The position numbers and the translations under genes are program-made. Positions 12,507 through 23,449 of a stretch of 64,000 bases of DNA are shown one piece after another. Source of the stretch: Apodemus sylvaticus (Eukaryota > Chordata > Mammalia > Rodentia > Muridae). The DNA is taken from contig NC_067474.1 in the NCBI RefSeq assembly GCF_947179515.1, forward strand, positions 95,669,324 through 95,733,323, read 5' to 3'. The notes below the pieces were generated by a model. The model did not search any database and was not told the origin of the DNA. It saw nothing but the letters and a program-made list of their open reading frames with translations. Within the stretch, counting starts at the first letter, position 1; each line of letters opens with the position of its first letter.

Positions 12507-12869
12507 ACTCTCACTTGTACATAAATTTTTTTTTATTCCAAATTAGTCAATGTCTTAAATGGCTATGAATTCTTTCTTTTCATTTAGTATCTGGTCACAA
12601 ATGCAACGCACTATATCTTATTAATACTATAATATATAATTGTTTAGTCAATTAATATATACACAAGACATTTGTTACAGCTTTACTAGATAATGTAAGA
12701 ATAAATAACTTCATCTCCACATAGGCATGTTATAATCTAATTTGCTCTACAGCTATTTCTAAATATTTGAATTTTTAAAATGCTGTGTGCTGAATTTTTA
12801 TGTCAGTCTGACCATAACTATGTCTTTGACATAGATGTCCAGGAATAAAAGTACTCTACCAAGAAGCCA

Positions 12870-12960
12870 AAAAATGGTCCTTTTTTCTCCCAGGCTGCTA
12901 GGGACTGAAGCCAGGGTCTTGCATGTATGCCCCGTCACTGAGCCATACTCCAGGTCTTAT
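12870..12960 (-). mobile_element. B4/ID-like SINE fragment, antisense
   Basis: ggactgaagccagggtcttg and cactgagccatactccaggt are the antisense tRNA-like head of B4/ID elements. It ends about 135 nt 3' of exon 13 on the gene strand. Confidence 0.6.
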
Positions 12961-13095
12961 GATGGTTTTAACCCTCTAACCATCTATTACATTATCATAA
13001 GTTACAATCACTTGGCCAACAGAAGGGAGTGGTGGGCATCAGTTCCTTTGCTGCTTGTATGCTTGCTTCCTGCTCAGAAGAGTGCAGATACTTGC

Positions 13096-13181
13096 CTATC
13101 CAGAAGGGCTTTCTTCCACTGACAGCCCATAGCCACTGCATGTGCCGCCTGGAGAATACGGTCACAAGGTCTCCCCGGTGC
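13096..13181 (-). CDS. Frem1: Frem1 window exon 13: C-type lectin-like domain, part 2, GC donor
   Basis: 86 nt, acceptor catttgtctatgtgcag. The first base completes Gln; then HRGDLVTVFSRRHMQWLWAV and SGRKPFWI. The G-D-L-V-x-V strand/helix and F-W-I-G are the standard second helix and the WIGL core motif of the fold. The 5' splice site is ATAG|GCAAGT: only cutting before this GC leaves the single base needed to build Gly with exon 14 (WIG-LRNQ). The GT four bases on would break frame. This is the second GC donor of the gene in this window. Confidence 0.95.
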
Positions 13182-13791
13182 CTGCACATAGACAAATGAA
13201 AACAGGAGTCTCAGAGACATGGTGTTTACATTGCTGCTCATATGATGTGAAGAACAGAAATGCAAAAACTAGAAAACTAGTAAATATGTAGAAAAGGCTT
13301 TTCAAGATTTTAACACTCTAGCTTAGCTTTGATGGGCATGGGCAACAGTGGGAAAGTGCTGTGTTATACATGGGTTCTATTTACATCATAGTTCGGTGTA
13401 ATTTCTTGGAAATTAACAACTGTCAACTTGTAAAGATTATTTAGATCAATTACTTCATACCAAAATATTCTGAAGAATATTATCCTGTTTCTTCTCCTTC
13501 TTGGAGACAGGGTCTCATGTAACTCAGGCTAGCCCCAAACTCCACACATAGCTTGAACTTCTGATCCTCCTACAGAAACTTTTTATAGCTGGTATGAAAC
13601 AGTCATCCACTTAATTTGGTCAGTAAGTGACCCTGATTTTCTTCTCAGATAATATGACTCAAAGTTTAAATTTTGAGGTTGGTGTGTTTACTTAACCCCA
13701 TAAGCACGAGCCTTCCCATGTCTCAGTGAAGAGGAACCAGCCCCATTGTCAACCTTGTCCATTTTATACAAGCTAGACAAGTTTAGACAAG

Positions 13792-13907
13792 TCAAATGAC
13801 GAGAAAATAAAACCACGATGACTGTCCTGCTGGATCAACATCTATTGACATGTAGACAAGTACGGAAGAAAATGGCGACATAAAGTCAAACCATTGCTGA
13901 GTAAACT
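13792..13907. repeat. Dispersed duplication, copy 1
   Basis: About 116 bp, roughly 85% identical by eye to 14271-14387, same orientation. Shared blocks include gagaaaataaaaccacg and gacataaagtcaa-like sequence. Confidence 0.8.
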
Positions 13908-14270
13908 TGTCTCTTCCTGTCAGCAGTCACCATTTTCCCTCAAAATAGAATTCTCTGTGAATCACACTGAAGCCATTTGAATTATCTCTGTGAGCAGCAT
14001 TTGTTATCTGACTTCTCCAGTGGAGCTTATTTAAAGCTCTCGAAAAGCTCTCCGATAAAAACCAGTAGGTTATTTTCTCCTTGAAAAGAAATGGGTTCAA
14101 GGAGGAAGCAATGTATAAATCTGCCTCTATCATGGCAGCACAGTGTGCCCTGTAGATGAACAGCTATTCGAAGCGGGATGTCTTCTAAGTTGTCCTCTGA
14201 CTTCCACGTGTGCGCCCTGGTACTCGTGGACTACGTGCACATAAGTGACAGAGGAAGGAAAAATGTTAAG

Positions 14271-14387
14271 CCAAATGACAAGAAAATAAAACCACGGTGA
14301 CTCTCCTGCTGGGTCGACATCATTGACATGAAGACACGTAGGGAAGAAACTGGCGACACAAAGCTAAGCCACTGCTGAGCTAAACTT
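14271..14387. repeat. Dispersed duplication, copy 2
   Basis: Pairs with 13792-13907, about 480 bp apart, direct orientation. Confidence 0.8.
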
Positions 14388-17300
14388 CATTCATTTTGCC
14401 TATGTCTTTCCAAACTCCAGATGTATTTCTCCGACCTATCATCTATAGTAACTATAATTTGTTTCTTGATGATTTTTCCCTCCACGCACGCAGGATTTTT
14501 GCTGTTCTATAATTCAACAGTGCTTTATAGGCCTCCTGAGATCTGTAGGACTGCTGGAGAGCTTCAGGCTGCTGGATTTGGACTTTATGCCTTGGTTTTG
14601 AACCCATTATTTACTGCTGGCTCATGGCTGCCAGTCACAGCAGCTACAGGAGACATCTCTCATAGCCAGTGTGGGCATCCCGTGTGCGCTGGGCTTGGGA
14701 CACATAATATTTGACTTGTATTAGATGGCTTGGGCTATCCCATCCCTGTGGAGTACTGGACTTTGAACGGGAATGGTAGGTTTCCTGCCTATTCCTTCTG
14801 TTCCTTCCCTGGTAATTTTCTTACTTATCACCACCAACCTCACAGCCATCACCACAATGGATATAGGAGTTCATTCCTGGATACCTAGCTTCTCCCTTGC
14901 TTGAAAGTTTTTGAAACTATCTTTAAAACGGACTTTGTAAAATGTTTTTACAAATACTACAAACGGACTTTGTAAAATATTTTAACTGCTTAAATACAGT
15001 TCTAGGTTTTTGTTTAACTCTATAAAAAACAAGAATTACCCACCACCAAAATTAATAATAATAATAATAATAAATAAGAAAAGCCAGGCAGAAAAATAGC
15101 TGTTTTTGTCTTACCTAGGCAAAATCCCAAAGTTATAATTCACAAAACAAATGTTTCGGCATGTGTATGATGGTTTTATGTAAAAAAAAAAAATTCTGTT
15201 CATTTTGCTCAAAGACTTATAAAGTATGGTAGATACTATCTGTATAGACATGTGTGTTTATAGATAAGAAATTGAAATCTATAGGTAACACATACAAATA
15301 AAAACCATTCAAAAACTCTAAAATGTGAAGGCTTTGGAAGTCCAGGATCAGGAACAGAAGCTTTACTTTTTCTGGCTATAAAAACAAACATCTATTTCTT
15401 CAAAAGGTTTTGCATAAGTACTGATATTTCAGGGCAACTCTTTAAGGATAGGCCAGCAGGGGTTCCAGACGCTCCTGTGGGACGGGGAAACGGCATCATA
15501 GATAATGATCTATAATAATAGAATTACCAAATGTACAATGACTGCCTTAGGAAATGAGCAGATGAGATTACAATATGTAAATTCAAGAAATGCCTAATCT
15601 AGCAGTCTGGCTCCTTTGGGTTAGAAAAATAATAAAGCACCAATGGGGAGGCCCAGCGATGGGAGATCACAACCGAGCGGAGTGAGAAGTCTGATTAGGG
15701 GCAAGGGATAACATACAATTTACTGTTCTCATTCAAACACGGGCATTGGAAATGACCCTCTGGAAATAAAAAAAAAAACAAACCCGACTCAGACGCATAC
15801 CATGGGGAACTCAAGGAACAGCACAGTATAAAATAACGGTCCCTCCAGCCCAATCAAAACACAGTCTGTGTGTGTACTGATTCTAACCGTGGAATCTAAC
15901 GCCATCTACTAAAATATCTAACGATAAAGCAGCGCTTCAAGTTACAAAATGTAAAATGTGTGACTTTAACTTCACGAAAAGGATTGACGATCCCGAGAGA
16001 AATAGCCACTTTCAAGCCAACAAGACGGGTGAACACAATAAGAATGATCCAGAAAGTATTGGGTGGTGGAAGCAGGAGACCTCAGGCGTGACTGAAGTGT
16101 GCTGAGTCGCAGAGCAGTCGTCGGGACTCAGAGACACGTCGTGCTGGAGGAGTCTTACTACCCCAAAGTTCCTCCTGGAATATCATTTGTTTAAGTCTCT
16201 CAGTGGCCTTTTAAAAAGTGACTTCTACCAATGTGTACATCTCTAATCATTCTCCCCATCCTTCTAAAAGCAGACGCATGCTCAGGTAACATGCAAATGT
16301 AGTCAAATAAAATATATAATATGTCAACTAAATTGGATGTTTCTAGTGATGGCCTTACACACCCTAGAATATCATCAAAGAGGGTGTTTGATAAACTGTT
16401 TAGTTTTCTAGCCACTAAGGTAAATAAATAATGTGCAGCTTGAGTTTGTTTTATTGCTAGCTAGTTGCTTTCTTTAAATACGTTCCTAAAGCAATTCCCT
16501 GAGAAAAAGTGTGCTAAATAACTCGGAAATAATGTGAACAGCAGTGGTTCTCCAGCTACTTTTGAAATCACATTTGGTCTGAGAGCTGCGCCCACTCTGA
16601 CGCGCCCCTTTGAAGCACCAGGGGACATTTTTCAGGACAAAAAAAAACTTCCATTTACAGTATTTCCAAATGTCAATCATATTCTGTTATATGTAGCAAA
16701 CAGATATTGCTGGAAACTCATATTTATGGCTGGAGGAATTCTTAACTGGACTTACAGAAAGATATGAACTTAGTACATGCTAAATTTAGAATTTAAAACT
16801 CGAAAACATCTACATTCTTAATAGAGCTTTATGAGAAAGAGATGTTTGAAAGACATGATCTGAAAGTCTATGACATTACAAATGTAAAATTCATCTTGCC
16901 ACGAAAGACAATTATATTGAGCTATGGTGTCTATTCTCTAATCAACGAGGGATTGGTTAGGTATTGGGTTATGAGACCAATACTAAAGAAGAGTGTTTAA
17001 AGGTATGGTCTAGACTCAGTTTATTCCAGAACAAAATGTTAAAACATGAATCTATAAACTCAAAACCTGATTACACTTTTGGTTTTCACTGGCAGGGTTA
17101 GAAACATTCAATTTTAAATTTTTATTTCTTTGCTGTGAGAGTGATACAAGACTTTAAAATACACAATTTTGAAGCCTTGTGATAGATTTGCCTAACACAA
17201 ATTTAAAATAGCCATACTTATCAGTGCATATGTAGTGAGAAATCTACACTTTGAGCTCTTTGGGAGGTGTACTGGAAAAGCCCTTTCTCTTTCCCTGCTC

Positions 17301-18074
17301 AGATGACAATGAGCAACTGATTTTGCTTCCTTAGACCTGTCTTACAATCTATAAATTGTGGGTATTGATACTGACTTCCCTCCCAGAAGTGATGGTTTGT
17401 GAGAGAATTCTGTAAACAACAAAGTATAATATGCAAGTAAGGTATCGTTGGAGAGGCAGCACAGAACTGGGTCAGGCTAGCTAGGTCAGGGTGATGGCGC
17501 TTAACCCAAATTACAGACGAAGTCTTAGGTTAAACACATAAGGAAGGAGGCAGGCCTTTAATTTCAGCCTTGTGTTTATGATGATCATGAGTAAACCAGA
17601 CAGTATTAATAGAACTATGAAGGAACTCTCTGTAACTAGAAGGCTTCCAACCATTAAAAGTCAGCTGTAATAAAATATATCAATACAATAAAAAGTTTTA
17701 AAGGTATTGGAAGAGTGACAGGATTATCAACAGGAAGGCATCAGCAGGGCTCCTCTAAATGGGCAGGATTTTATAACAAGGATTTGTAACACTAAGAAAT
17801 TAGAAGATCAGGATTTCAGAATCAAGAATAGAAATAGACATTGGAATAATAATAAATAAAAAACACCTGGCTACCTTTTACCAAGATCTTTGTATGGATG
17901 CAGAGACGATTCCCAGCGCATGACTCCTTTATTTTCTCGCAGTATCAACAATCAAGGAGTCTGGGGTATAGCTCAGTAATAGTAGAGTGTATGGCCATAA
18001 TTTATCAAGCTCTGGGTTTCCTCTCCAACACAACAAAAACAAATAAACAAATGTTCAAAAAGAAAAAGAAAAGG

Positions 18075-18297
18075 TAATCATGGGTGTTTGGGAGAAGCAC
18101 AATCAATCAAGTGATGGATATACAAGCACAGGAACCTGAGTTTGGATTCCCAGGATCAATAAGCTGGGTACAGTGGAGCGTGCCGCTAATCCCAGTGCTC
18201 GGAAGATAGAGAGACTGAGCATTCACCGGCTAGTCTGAATTGGAGACCTCAGGGTTCAGTGATAGACCATATCTAAAATAATTAAAAAAAAAAAACC
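18075..18297 (+). mobile_element. B3-type SINE
   Basis: tRNA-like head, ggattcccaggatcaataag, then ccgctaatcccagtgctcgg and an A-rich tail. Confidence 0.75.
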
Positions 18298-18809
18298 CTA
18301 AAACCGAGGAAGAACCCTAACCTGACCTCTAGACTCCAGAGCCAACTCTAAACAGCCTCCACTCTCACCCAACCCACACCCACACAAAGAAAGAAAGCAA
18401 TTTTCGTTACCACTAACCCTGAAAGCTTCCTGAGGACTGACTTCCTGCAGATGGGGCTGCCCTTTGGGAATCACTGTAAGGGAGTGACTGATGTCACTGA
18501 TCAGGCACAACTCACCTCTGAGAGCCGCCACAGTTAAATGGAAGATGAACCAATAAACCTGCTTTCCACTTTAAAGTTGGGAAGTTCTGTTCTGTTTGTC
18601 CACATTTTACCAAGAAATCCCTACACTATGACCATGAGGAGCCCCACTGCTGTGTACATCCACTGCCCTCCCTTTGCCACTAACGACCCTCTCCTTTACA
18701 AAGCATCTTTCTCCTGGCTAGCCCAGACAGCTTTCGGGTTAACACCAAGATCTTTCAAGGAGTGAAAGGCCAGAAAACTATCATTGCCTCAGCCTGCCAT
18801 GCCCTAGAT

Positions 18810-19031
18810 CACTGATTCTCAACCTGTGGGCTGCAAACCCCTTGGGGATCAAATGATCCTTTCTTAGGGGTCGACTAAGAACATCTGCATATCAGATATT
18901 CACATTATGATTCATAATTATAGCAAAGTTAGAGTTAGGAAGTAGCTACCAAAATAATTTTATGGTTAGGATCATCACAACATGAAGAACTATATTAAGG
19001 GTTAAAACATTAGTAAGGTTGAGAACCACTG
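18810..19031 (+). mobile_element. URR1 hAT element with 8-bp target duplication
   Basis: Terminal inverted repeats cactgattctcaacct and aggttgagaaccactg. Flanked on both sides by the identical octamer CCCTAGAT (18802-18809 and 19032-19039), the target-site duplication expected of hAT transposons. No coding capacity. Confidence 0.92.
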
Positions 19032-19284
19032 CCCTAGATGAACTTCAAATAGATGTAGGCTATCTGGTTGTTTTAGTAAAAGACTGTCTCATTTATTTTA
19101 AGAGTTTTAAATGTCTGGATTTATACATTACCAACTTAACAACAACTGCCCCAAAAGTACTGATTAACCTCTGCCGTAACTCTATTTACAGTTAAAATAT
19201 AAAATACACTAGTGACAAGAAAAATGTAGTCGACCTTTCTGGGTTTTAAATACTTTATCCTTAAAAGGAAAGTCTATTCAAGAA

Positions 19285-19355
19285 GCTGGGTGTTGAGCCC
19301 ATGATGTAGAGGGTAGCCCGGGCAACACAGAGAGACTTTGTCTCAAAAAAATGAA
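19285..19355 (+). mobile_element. B1-like tail fragment
   Basis: gtagcccgggcaacacagag followed by agactttgtctcaaaaaaat. Confidence 0.6.
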
Positions 19356-19379
19356 AGAAAACAAAAAGCCAACTAGGTA

Positions 19380-19760
19380 AACTTACAAATAATGGAGAGG
19401 TTATTAAATGTTTAATTTGATGGATTTTGACAAATTTCCACGTAATAACTATGCAGACAAAGACAAAGACCCTCCCTATCCCTTCTACAAGGACAATTCT
19501 TGGGGTTGTTTCTAGTTCTCTGACAGTCTGTGTGTGAAACCTTTTATTACTGAAGCAGCACAGACTAGATTCTCCTACACATAAACATGGAATCATGTAA
19601 TGTGTATTCTCTTGTGGATAGTTGTATGCTTTCTGTATGTTATTTATCTATAATTTACCCACAATGTTGGAGGTTTCAGAGGTCCCATCTTATATGTAGA
19701 TAAATGTGTTATCTCAGCGATGGAGAAAATAGCCAGCACTTTTATAAAACCAATAACAAA
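19380..19760. mobile_element. Old L1-type block, tentative
   Basis: acataaacatggaatcatgt and gttgtatgctttctgtatgt match the ancient L1 3' landmark pattern also seen at 5886-6235. Confidence 0.4.
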
Positions 19761-20114
19761 AATAACCCTCACTATTATCATTTATTATGAGTAAACTTAA
19801 AAATTCTTTTGTATTTTCTAGCACATGTTTTAATCCCTTGGTGAAGTAGCTAGGTATAAAATAACTAAGTTATAGGGCGCATAGCTTTTCTAAAAATTCT
19901 CAGTCCCACAAAGTAGATGCCCCACTTATAACAATCCATGTTATCTTTGCTCTATACCCTTGTCAACACTGGTCTTGTAATTTTATGATTTTTAATCATT
20001 TCTAAGTATAACTTGCTTTTGTTTTCACCTGCCTTGTCTCTAATGATGTTGAGGGTCTTTTTAATTACTTAGGAACCTATTGCTTCCTTTTCTTGTGAGG
20101 TTGCTAAGTTACTT

Positions 20115-20290
20115 ACAACATTTTGTTATAGTTGTATATGTTATGTATATGTTCTGTGTGCACTGATGCACACATGCTACTTCATGTATGTAAAGGCCAG
20201 AGGACACGTTCGCGGACTTGGTCCTCTCCACCTTTTCACGAGTTGTTAGGCTTTCCTGCCGAGCCACCTCGTCAATCCCGCTTGCTCTTA
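20115..20290 (-). mobile_element. B3-like SINE fragment, antisense, tentative
   Basis: aaaggccagaggacacgttc and ccgagccacctcgtcaatcc resemble the antisense B2/B3 body and head. Confidence 0.5.
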
Positions 20291-20674
20291 GTTCAGCTAT
20301 ATTTTTGTTATTAATTTACAGGAGCTTCATCTCCCATTTTAGAGCATTATCAGATATGTGATTTAAGCACAGCTTTTTTTCTGAATGTGGTTTACCTTTT
20401 CATTTTCTTAATGGTATCTTTTGATGAGCACACCCTTTTAAATTTGATAAAGCATAAGATATGATCAATATTAACTAGAAATTACGGTAGTCTCAATTTC
20501 AACAAGAATGCATATTAGTGTAATTGCATTGTTTGGATAATATCCAGGTTATCAAATAAAAAGGTTGGTCGAGGAATGCTACGTATGCATTTTTAAATTC
20601 CTTCTGGATCAGGTGAATTCTGTTGTCATTATCTGACCACAGTCATCTTTTATTGACTGTTACCCAATGAGCCT

Positions 20675-21043
20675 TTGTCCTACTTGCCTGGCTTTATGGG
20701 CATCAGTGCTTCCCACACTGCCAGAGGCTGGATGCCAAGGCCTTTCATTACCAAATACTTTAAAATCAATGGGCATGGTTGCCTGTCATTTGAAGGGGGA
20801 ACAAAGAGAGATGAGAAAATATCACAACCTATAGTGCTGCTAACTCGGGAAAGTTCTTTTTCTTTAAAAGATGGCAATAAAAGGAAACAGAAAAGAATGT
20901 GGCACCAGTACAGCCATAACAGAAAAGACCTTAGCAGACAGCAGCATCAAAGTCAGCCACAAATCCATTCCAAACTACAAACTCCCCTTAGGCACCTTAG
21001 ACAAGGCTGGACAGACTTTAGACATTCAATACTTATTCAATGA
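20675..21043 (+). other. 122-codon open frame, no support as a gene
   Basis: Longest non-repeat plus-strand ORF of this intron. Lys/Gln/Ser-rich product without motif, no splice or promoter context; probably chance. Confidence 0.3.
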
Positions 21044-21104
21044 CTTATGCAGGCCTGCATTTCCATGTGAAAATAAGGAAAACGTGTGATGTCGGGCTCC
21101 TTAC

Positions 21105-21220
21105 TGTTCTCTGCAAGCTCGGGTAGCTGTGGTCCAGGTGGCTTTCTGTCTTGTGACCAAGATGTGACAGTAGCCCGAATGAAGCAGCCATCCAACTGGG
21201 CAGGATCTGTCCTCCAGCCC
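21105..21220 (-). CDS. Frem1: Frem1 window exon 12: C-type lectin-like domain, part 1
   Basis: 116 nt, acceptor tgcaactgttttgcag, donor GAACA|gtaagg; enters in phase 0, exits after two bases. It encodes GLEDRSCPVGWLLHSGYCHI, then LVTRQKATWTTATRACRE. C-P-x-G-W-x-x-x-x-G-x-C is the extra N-terminal cysteine hairpin of long-form C-type lectin-like domains, and W-x-x-A-x-x-A-C is the first helix holding the conserved Cys of the core disulphide. The apparent in-frame stop after Gln is at the donor and is spliced out. Confidence 0.96.
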
Positions 21221-21800
21221 CTGCAAAACAGTTGCATGTTCACACCTGAATGGACTTGACAATCTGAAATCTCCCTCATAGCAGAAGCCTGTGAGTCTTC
21301 TCACTTCAGCGAAGCAGACTGGCTGGGCAGCCATAGCTGTAATTTCCCATCTTAAGAGATAAATGACTTCCCTCTGAAAAGACCACCTCAGTCAGAGATG
21401 GTTCAATTTTATACCAATGACATTCTGATAACTAAACAAAATCAACTGATCTAACACTATATTTTGTATCTTATCATTGTTGTCCCCCCCCCCCCCCAGA
21501 GACAGGGTTTCTCTGTGTAGTCCTGGCTGTCCTAGAACTCACTCTATAGACCAGGCTGACTTCGAACTCAGAGATCCACCCGTCTCTGCAGGAATTCAAA
21601 GCAGGTACCACCACCATCTGGCTTTATATTTTGGATCTTAAAAAGTCACTTTGTACCATTTTTCCCTCATGGCTCTCTAGGTATAACAAGAAAGACGAGG
21701 TATAACAAGAAAGAGTTGAGAATCGCATGCTGAATCTCGAGGTAAGCTCATCAAATGGTATAGTGCCACTAAAAGTGCTTAGCTACAGCCAATGTCCCAC
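21221..21800 (-). other. Intron between exons 11 and 12
   Basis: 580 nt, mostly an antisense B1 with a C-rich head at 21484-21625. Confidence 0.9.
21484..21625 (-). mobile_element. B1 SINE, antisense, C-run in place of tail
   Basis: agagacagggtttctctgtg, tagaccaggctgacttcgaa and ccaccaccatctggctt are the antisense B1 landmarks. Where an oligo-T (A-tail complement) is expected there is a run of 15 C. Confidence 0.92.
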
Positions 21801-21929
21801 CTTGGTTTGGGGGCTCCAGGCTTTCCAGGAGATCCCATCACATTGATACAATCGGTGGGTGCTTTCTTCAAAATGAAAGAGTCCCTTTAATTCCACAGAA
21901 CAGTTCTTTGGAAACAAGGGCCGCAGACC
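21801..21929 (-). CDS. Frem1: Frem1 window exon 11: linker, small Cys/Trp motif
   Basis: 129 nt (43 codons), phase 0-0, acceptor ccactcttccctacag, donor ACCAAG|gtggga. It encodes GLRPLFPKNCSVELKGLFHF, then EESTHRLYQCDGISWKAWSP and QTK. The C-x(18)-H/R-L-Y-Q-C-D-G-x-S-W-x-x-W pattern with two Cys suggests a small disulphide-bonded strand pair of a kind found before other extracellular domains; I do not assign it to a named family. It leads straight into the lectin domain. Confidence 0.94.
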
Positions 21930-22128
21930 CTGTAGGGAAGAGTGGCGGATTAGAATTGATTTCACTCAGGTTGATAGCAGATTCCTCCCTTGAGTCTTCA
22001 TCTATAGGGCAGTATCTGTGTCAAGTAAACTATCCCCAAACTCAGGGTCCATTTGTAAAGGAAGTGTGTTACTGGCACAGAGAACAGCTTCCTGGAAGGC
22101 AAACAGGAAGGAGGGAAGATTTCCATAC

Positions 22129-22293
22129 CTGCCTGAGAAAGTGCGAGTCAGTTGCGGACTCCACCTTGTCAGCTACAGGCAGCTCTGCCACCTTGATTGT
22201 CCTCTGTGGCTGACTAACAATGGATATTTTGGCCTTCCGTTTGTGAGCTGAGAATCTGTCCTCCTCTAGTTTCAAGGAAACTATACCATGGTA
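22129..22293 (-). CDS. Frem1: Frem1 window exon 10: linker, basic
   Basis: 165 nt (55 codons), phase 0-0, acceptor ttgttgctttcttcaag, donor CAG|gtatgg. It encodes YHGIVSLKLEEDRFSAHKRK, then AKISIVSQPQRTIKVAELPV and ADKVESATDSHFLRQ. The HKRKAK basic run could be a heparin-binding or furin-like cleavage region, but neither is shown. No known domain. Being a multiple of three with phase 0 ends it can be skipped alone or with its neighbours. Confidence 0.94.
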
Positions 22294-22569
22294 CTTGAAG
22301 AAAGCAACAAACAAAAACAATGAGAGAAAAATAAGCATTGAGAGAACAAACAAACCTTTTAATAGTAATAATGATGATGATGGTGATGAGCATTTCAAAG
22401 ACTATCAAAGCAAAGAGAAAAAAGAACTTTTCTCAACCTCAATCTTCTAAAAAAAAACTTTTTCAGAAAAAATGACTTTTAGATAAATAGACAAAGAGAA
22501 AAATATAATAGCATTGCTACTATGAAAACATCTATGAACTTAAGACATTTAGCAATTCTTTATGCTTAC

Positions 22570-22617
22570 ATTGTAGATGGTGTCTGTTCCATTTGTACAA
22601 ACAGAAGATGGGAGAAC
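22570..22617 (-). CDS. Frem1: Frem1 window exon 9: 48-nt microexon
   Basis: Exactly 48 nt, phase 0 at both ends, acceptor ctttcgttgctttcag, donor AAT|gtaagc. It encodes VLPSSVCTNGTDTIYN, with an NGT N-glycosylation sequon and one Cys. It resembles the VRPSSVYRNGTDIIYN stretch that I recall from human FREM1 just before YHGIVSLK, which is exon 10 here. It is far too short for ORF searches and was found from that expectation plus perfect splice sites. Skipping it would leave the frame intact. Confidence 0.9.
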
Positions 22618-23225
22618 CTGAAAGCAACGAAAGACAGTACATGTACAAAGCTGACTTAAAAAGCAAGTAGCAGTATATTTTAAAAGGTTCTGAAATAATT
22701 GAAAACTTAAAAGACTATTTCATGAGATTTTTTTTTCCATGCTGGGTTCAATAGAATTTTTTAAACTGTCATGTCTAACCACAGCTCAGGGTTTTGCTGA
22801 TTTCAGGTTAGACAGAGAGGTGACTTTAGTTTTCAGTGCATCTGTAGCACTGAAAGATTCAGGAACACACACACACATGTACACACATGCATACACACAC
22901 ACATGAGAGTATGCCTTATGGGAGTTAGAGCTTCCACACCCAAGGGGGGTCACTTAAATGTGCTTCTGTTCTAGGTCCACCGATTGTTCCCTATCTATCT
23001 TGGTCCTAAAAGAAACCAAAGCAGGATTCACATGGCAGAATGAATGTACCTACTGCTTCAATTGGCGTAGTTAGTGGAGTGGGTCAACATAATGATATTT
23101 GCATATAAAAGGCGCTGCATGACTCCACAAAGAACTCACTGTGAGAAACCAAACAGTTCTGCACTGTTCTCAGACACTTATTACACATCCCCACACATCC
23201 GCTCCCAGAACGGCTTCATCCTTAC
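22618..23225 (-). other. Intron between exons 8 and 9
   Basis: 608 nt, holds a short CA-rich stretch at 22867-22905 and otherwise nothing recognised. Confidence 0.85.
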
Positions 23226-23449
23226 TGATCTGCCATTCCCCTGGGCCTTCATCTTCCTTTGAGAGAGGTCTGTGAGACCAAAACCCTGAAGAGCATCTCC
23301 TTTGGTGAAAGCCGGAGGAGGCCTTCTTTCCAGATGAGGAGACCCCGAAGTGGTGAGTGAGGATGATCCTGAGGGCAGCGGATGCCAACGGCCCTTCCCC
23401 CACGTGCTGTGCTTGTTTTGGTTGAAGGAATTTGAAGGATGGCACCGTC
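23226..23449 (-). CDS. Frem1: Frem1 window exon 8: linker, Ser/Pro-rich
   Basis: 224 nt, acceptor ttgcatgcctccag, donor TCA|gtaagg; completes a Gly codon and exits in phase 0. It encodes 74 residues of low-complexity linker: RCHPSNSFNQNKHSTWGKGR, then WHPLPSGSSSLTTSGSPHLE, RRPPPAFTKGDALQGFGLTD and LSQRKMKAQGNGRS. It is rich in Ser, Pro, Lys and Arg and holds one Cys; no known domain is evident. It lies between Calx-beta and the lectin domain, as in human FREM1. Other frames over the same DNA are also open, but only this frame joins exons 7 and 9. Confidence 0.93.

Larger units (their letters stand above)
10240..13095 (-). other. Intron between exons 13 and 14 (GC-AG)
   Basis: 2.86 kb. Holds an antisense ID/B4-like fragment (10300-10530), an URR1 copy (11028-11255), an antisense B3 SINE (11383-11580), a (CT)n tract and AT-rich DNA. 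11600-12440 holds nothing I can name. Confidence 0.85.
13182..21104 (-). other. Intron between exons 12 and 13
   Basis: 7.9 kb. Contains a dispersed duplication (13792/14271), an (AAT)n tract at 15050-15072, an ID-like fragment near 17955-18030, a B3 SINE, an URR1 copy with intact target duplication and an L1-like block at 19380-19760. 15100-17900 is mostly AT-rich DNA with nothing recognised. Confidence 0.8.

Noticed and set aside
17955..18030. tRNA gene
   Set aside because: tRNA-like A-box sequence belongs to a diverged ID-type SINE; no complete cloverleaf.
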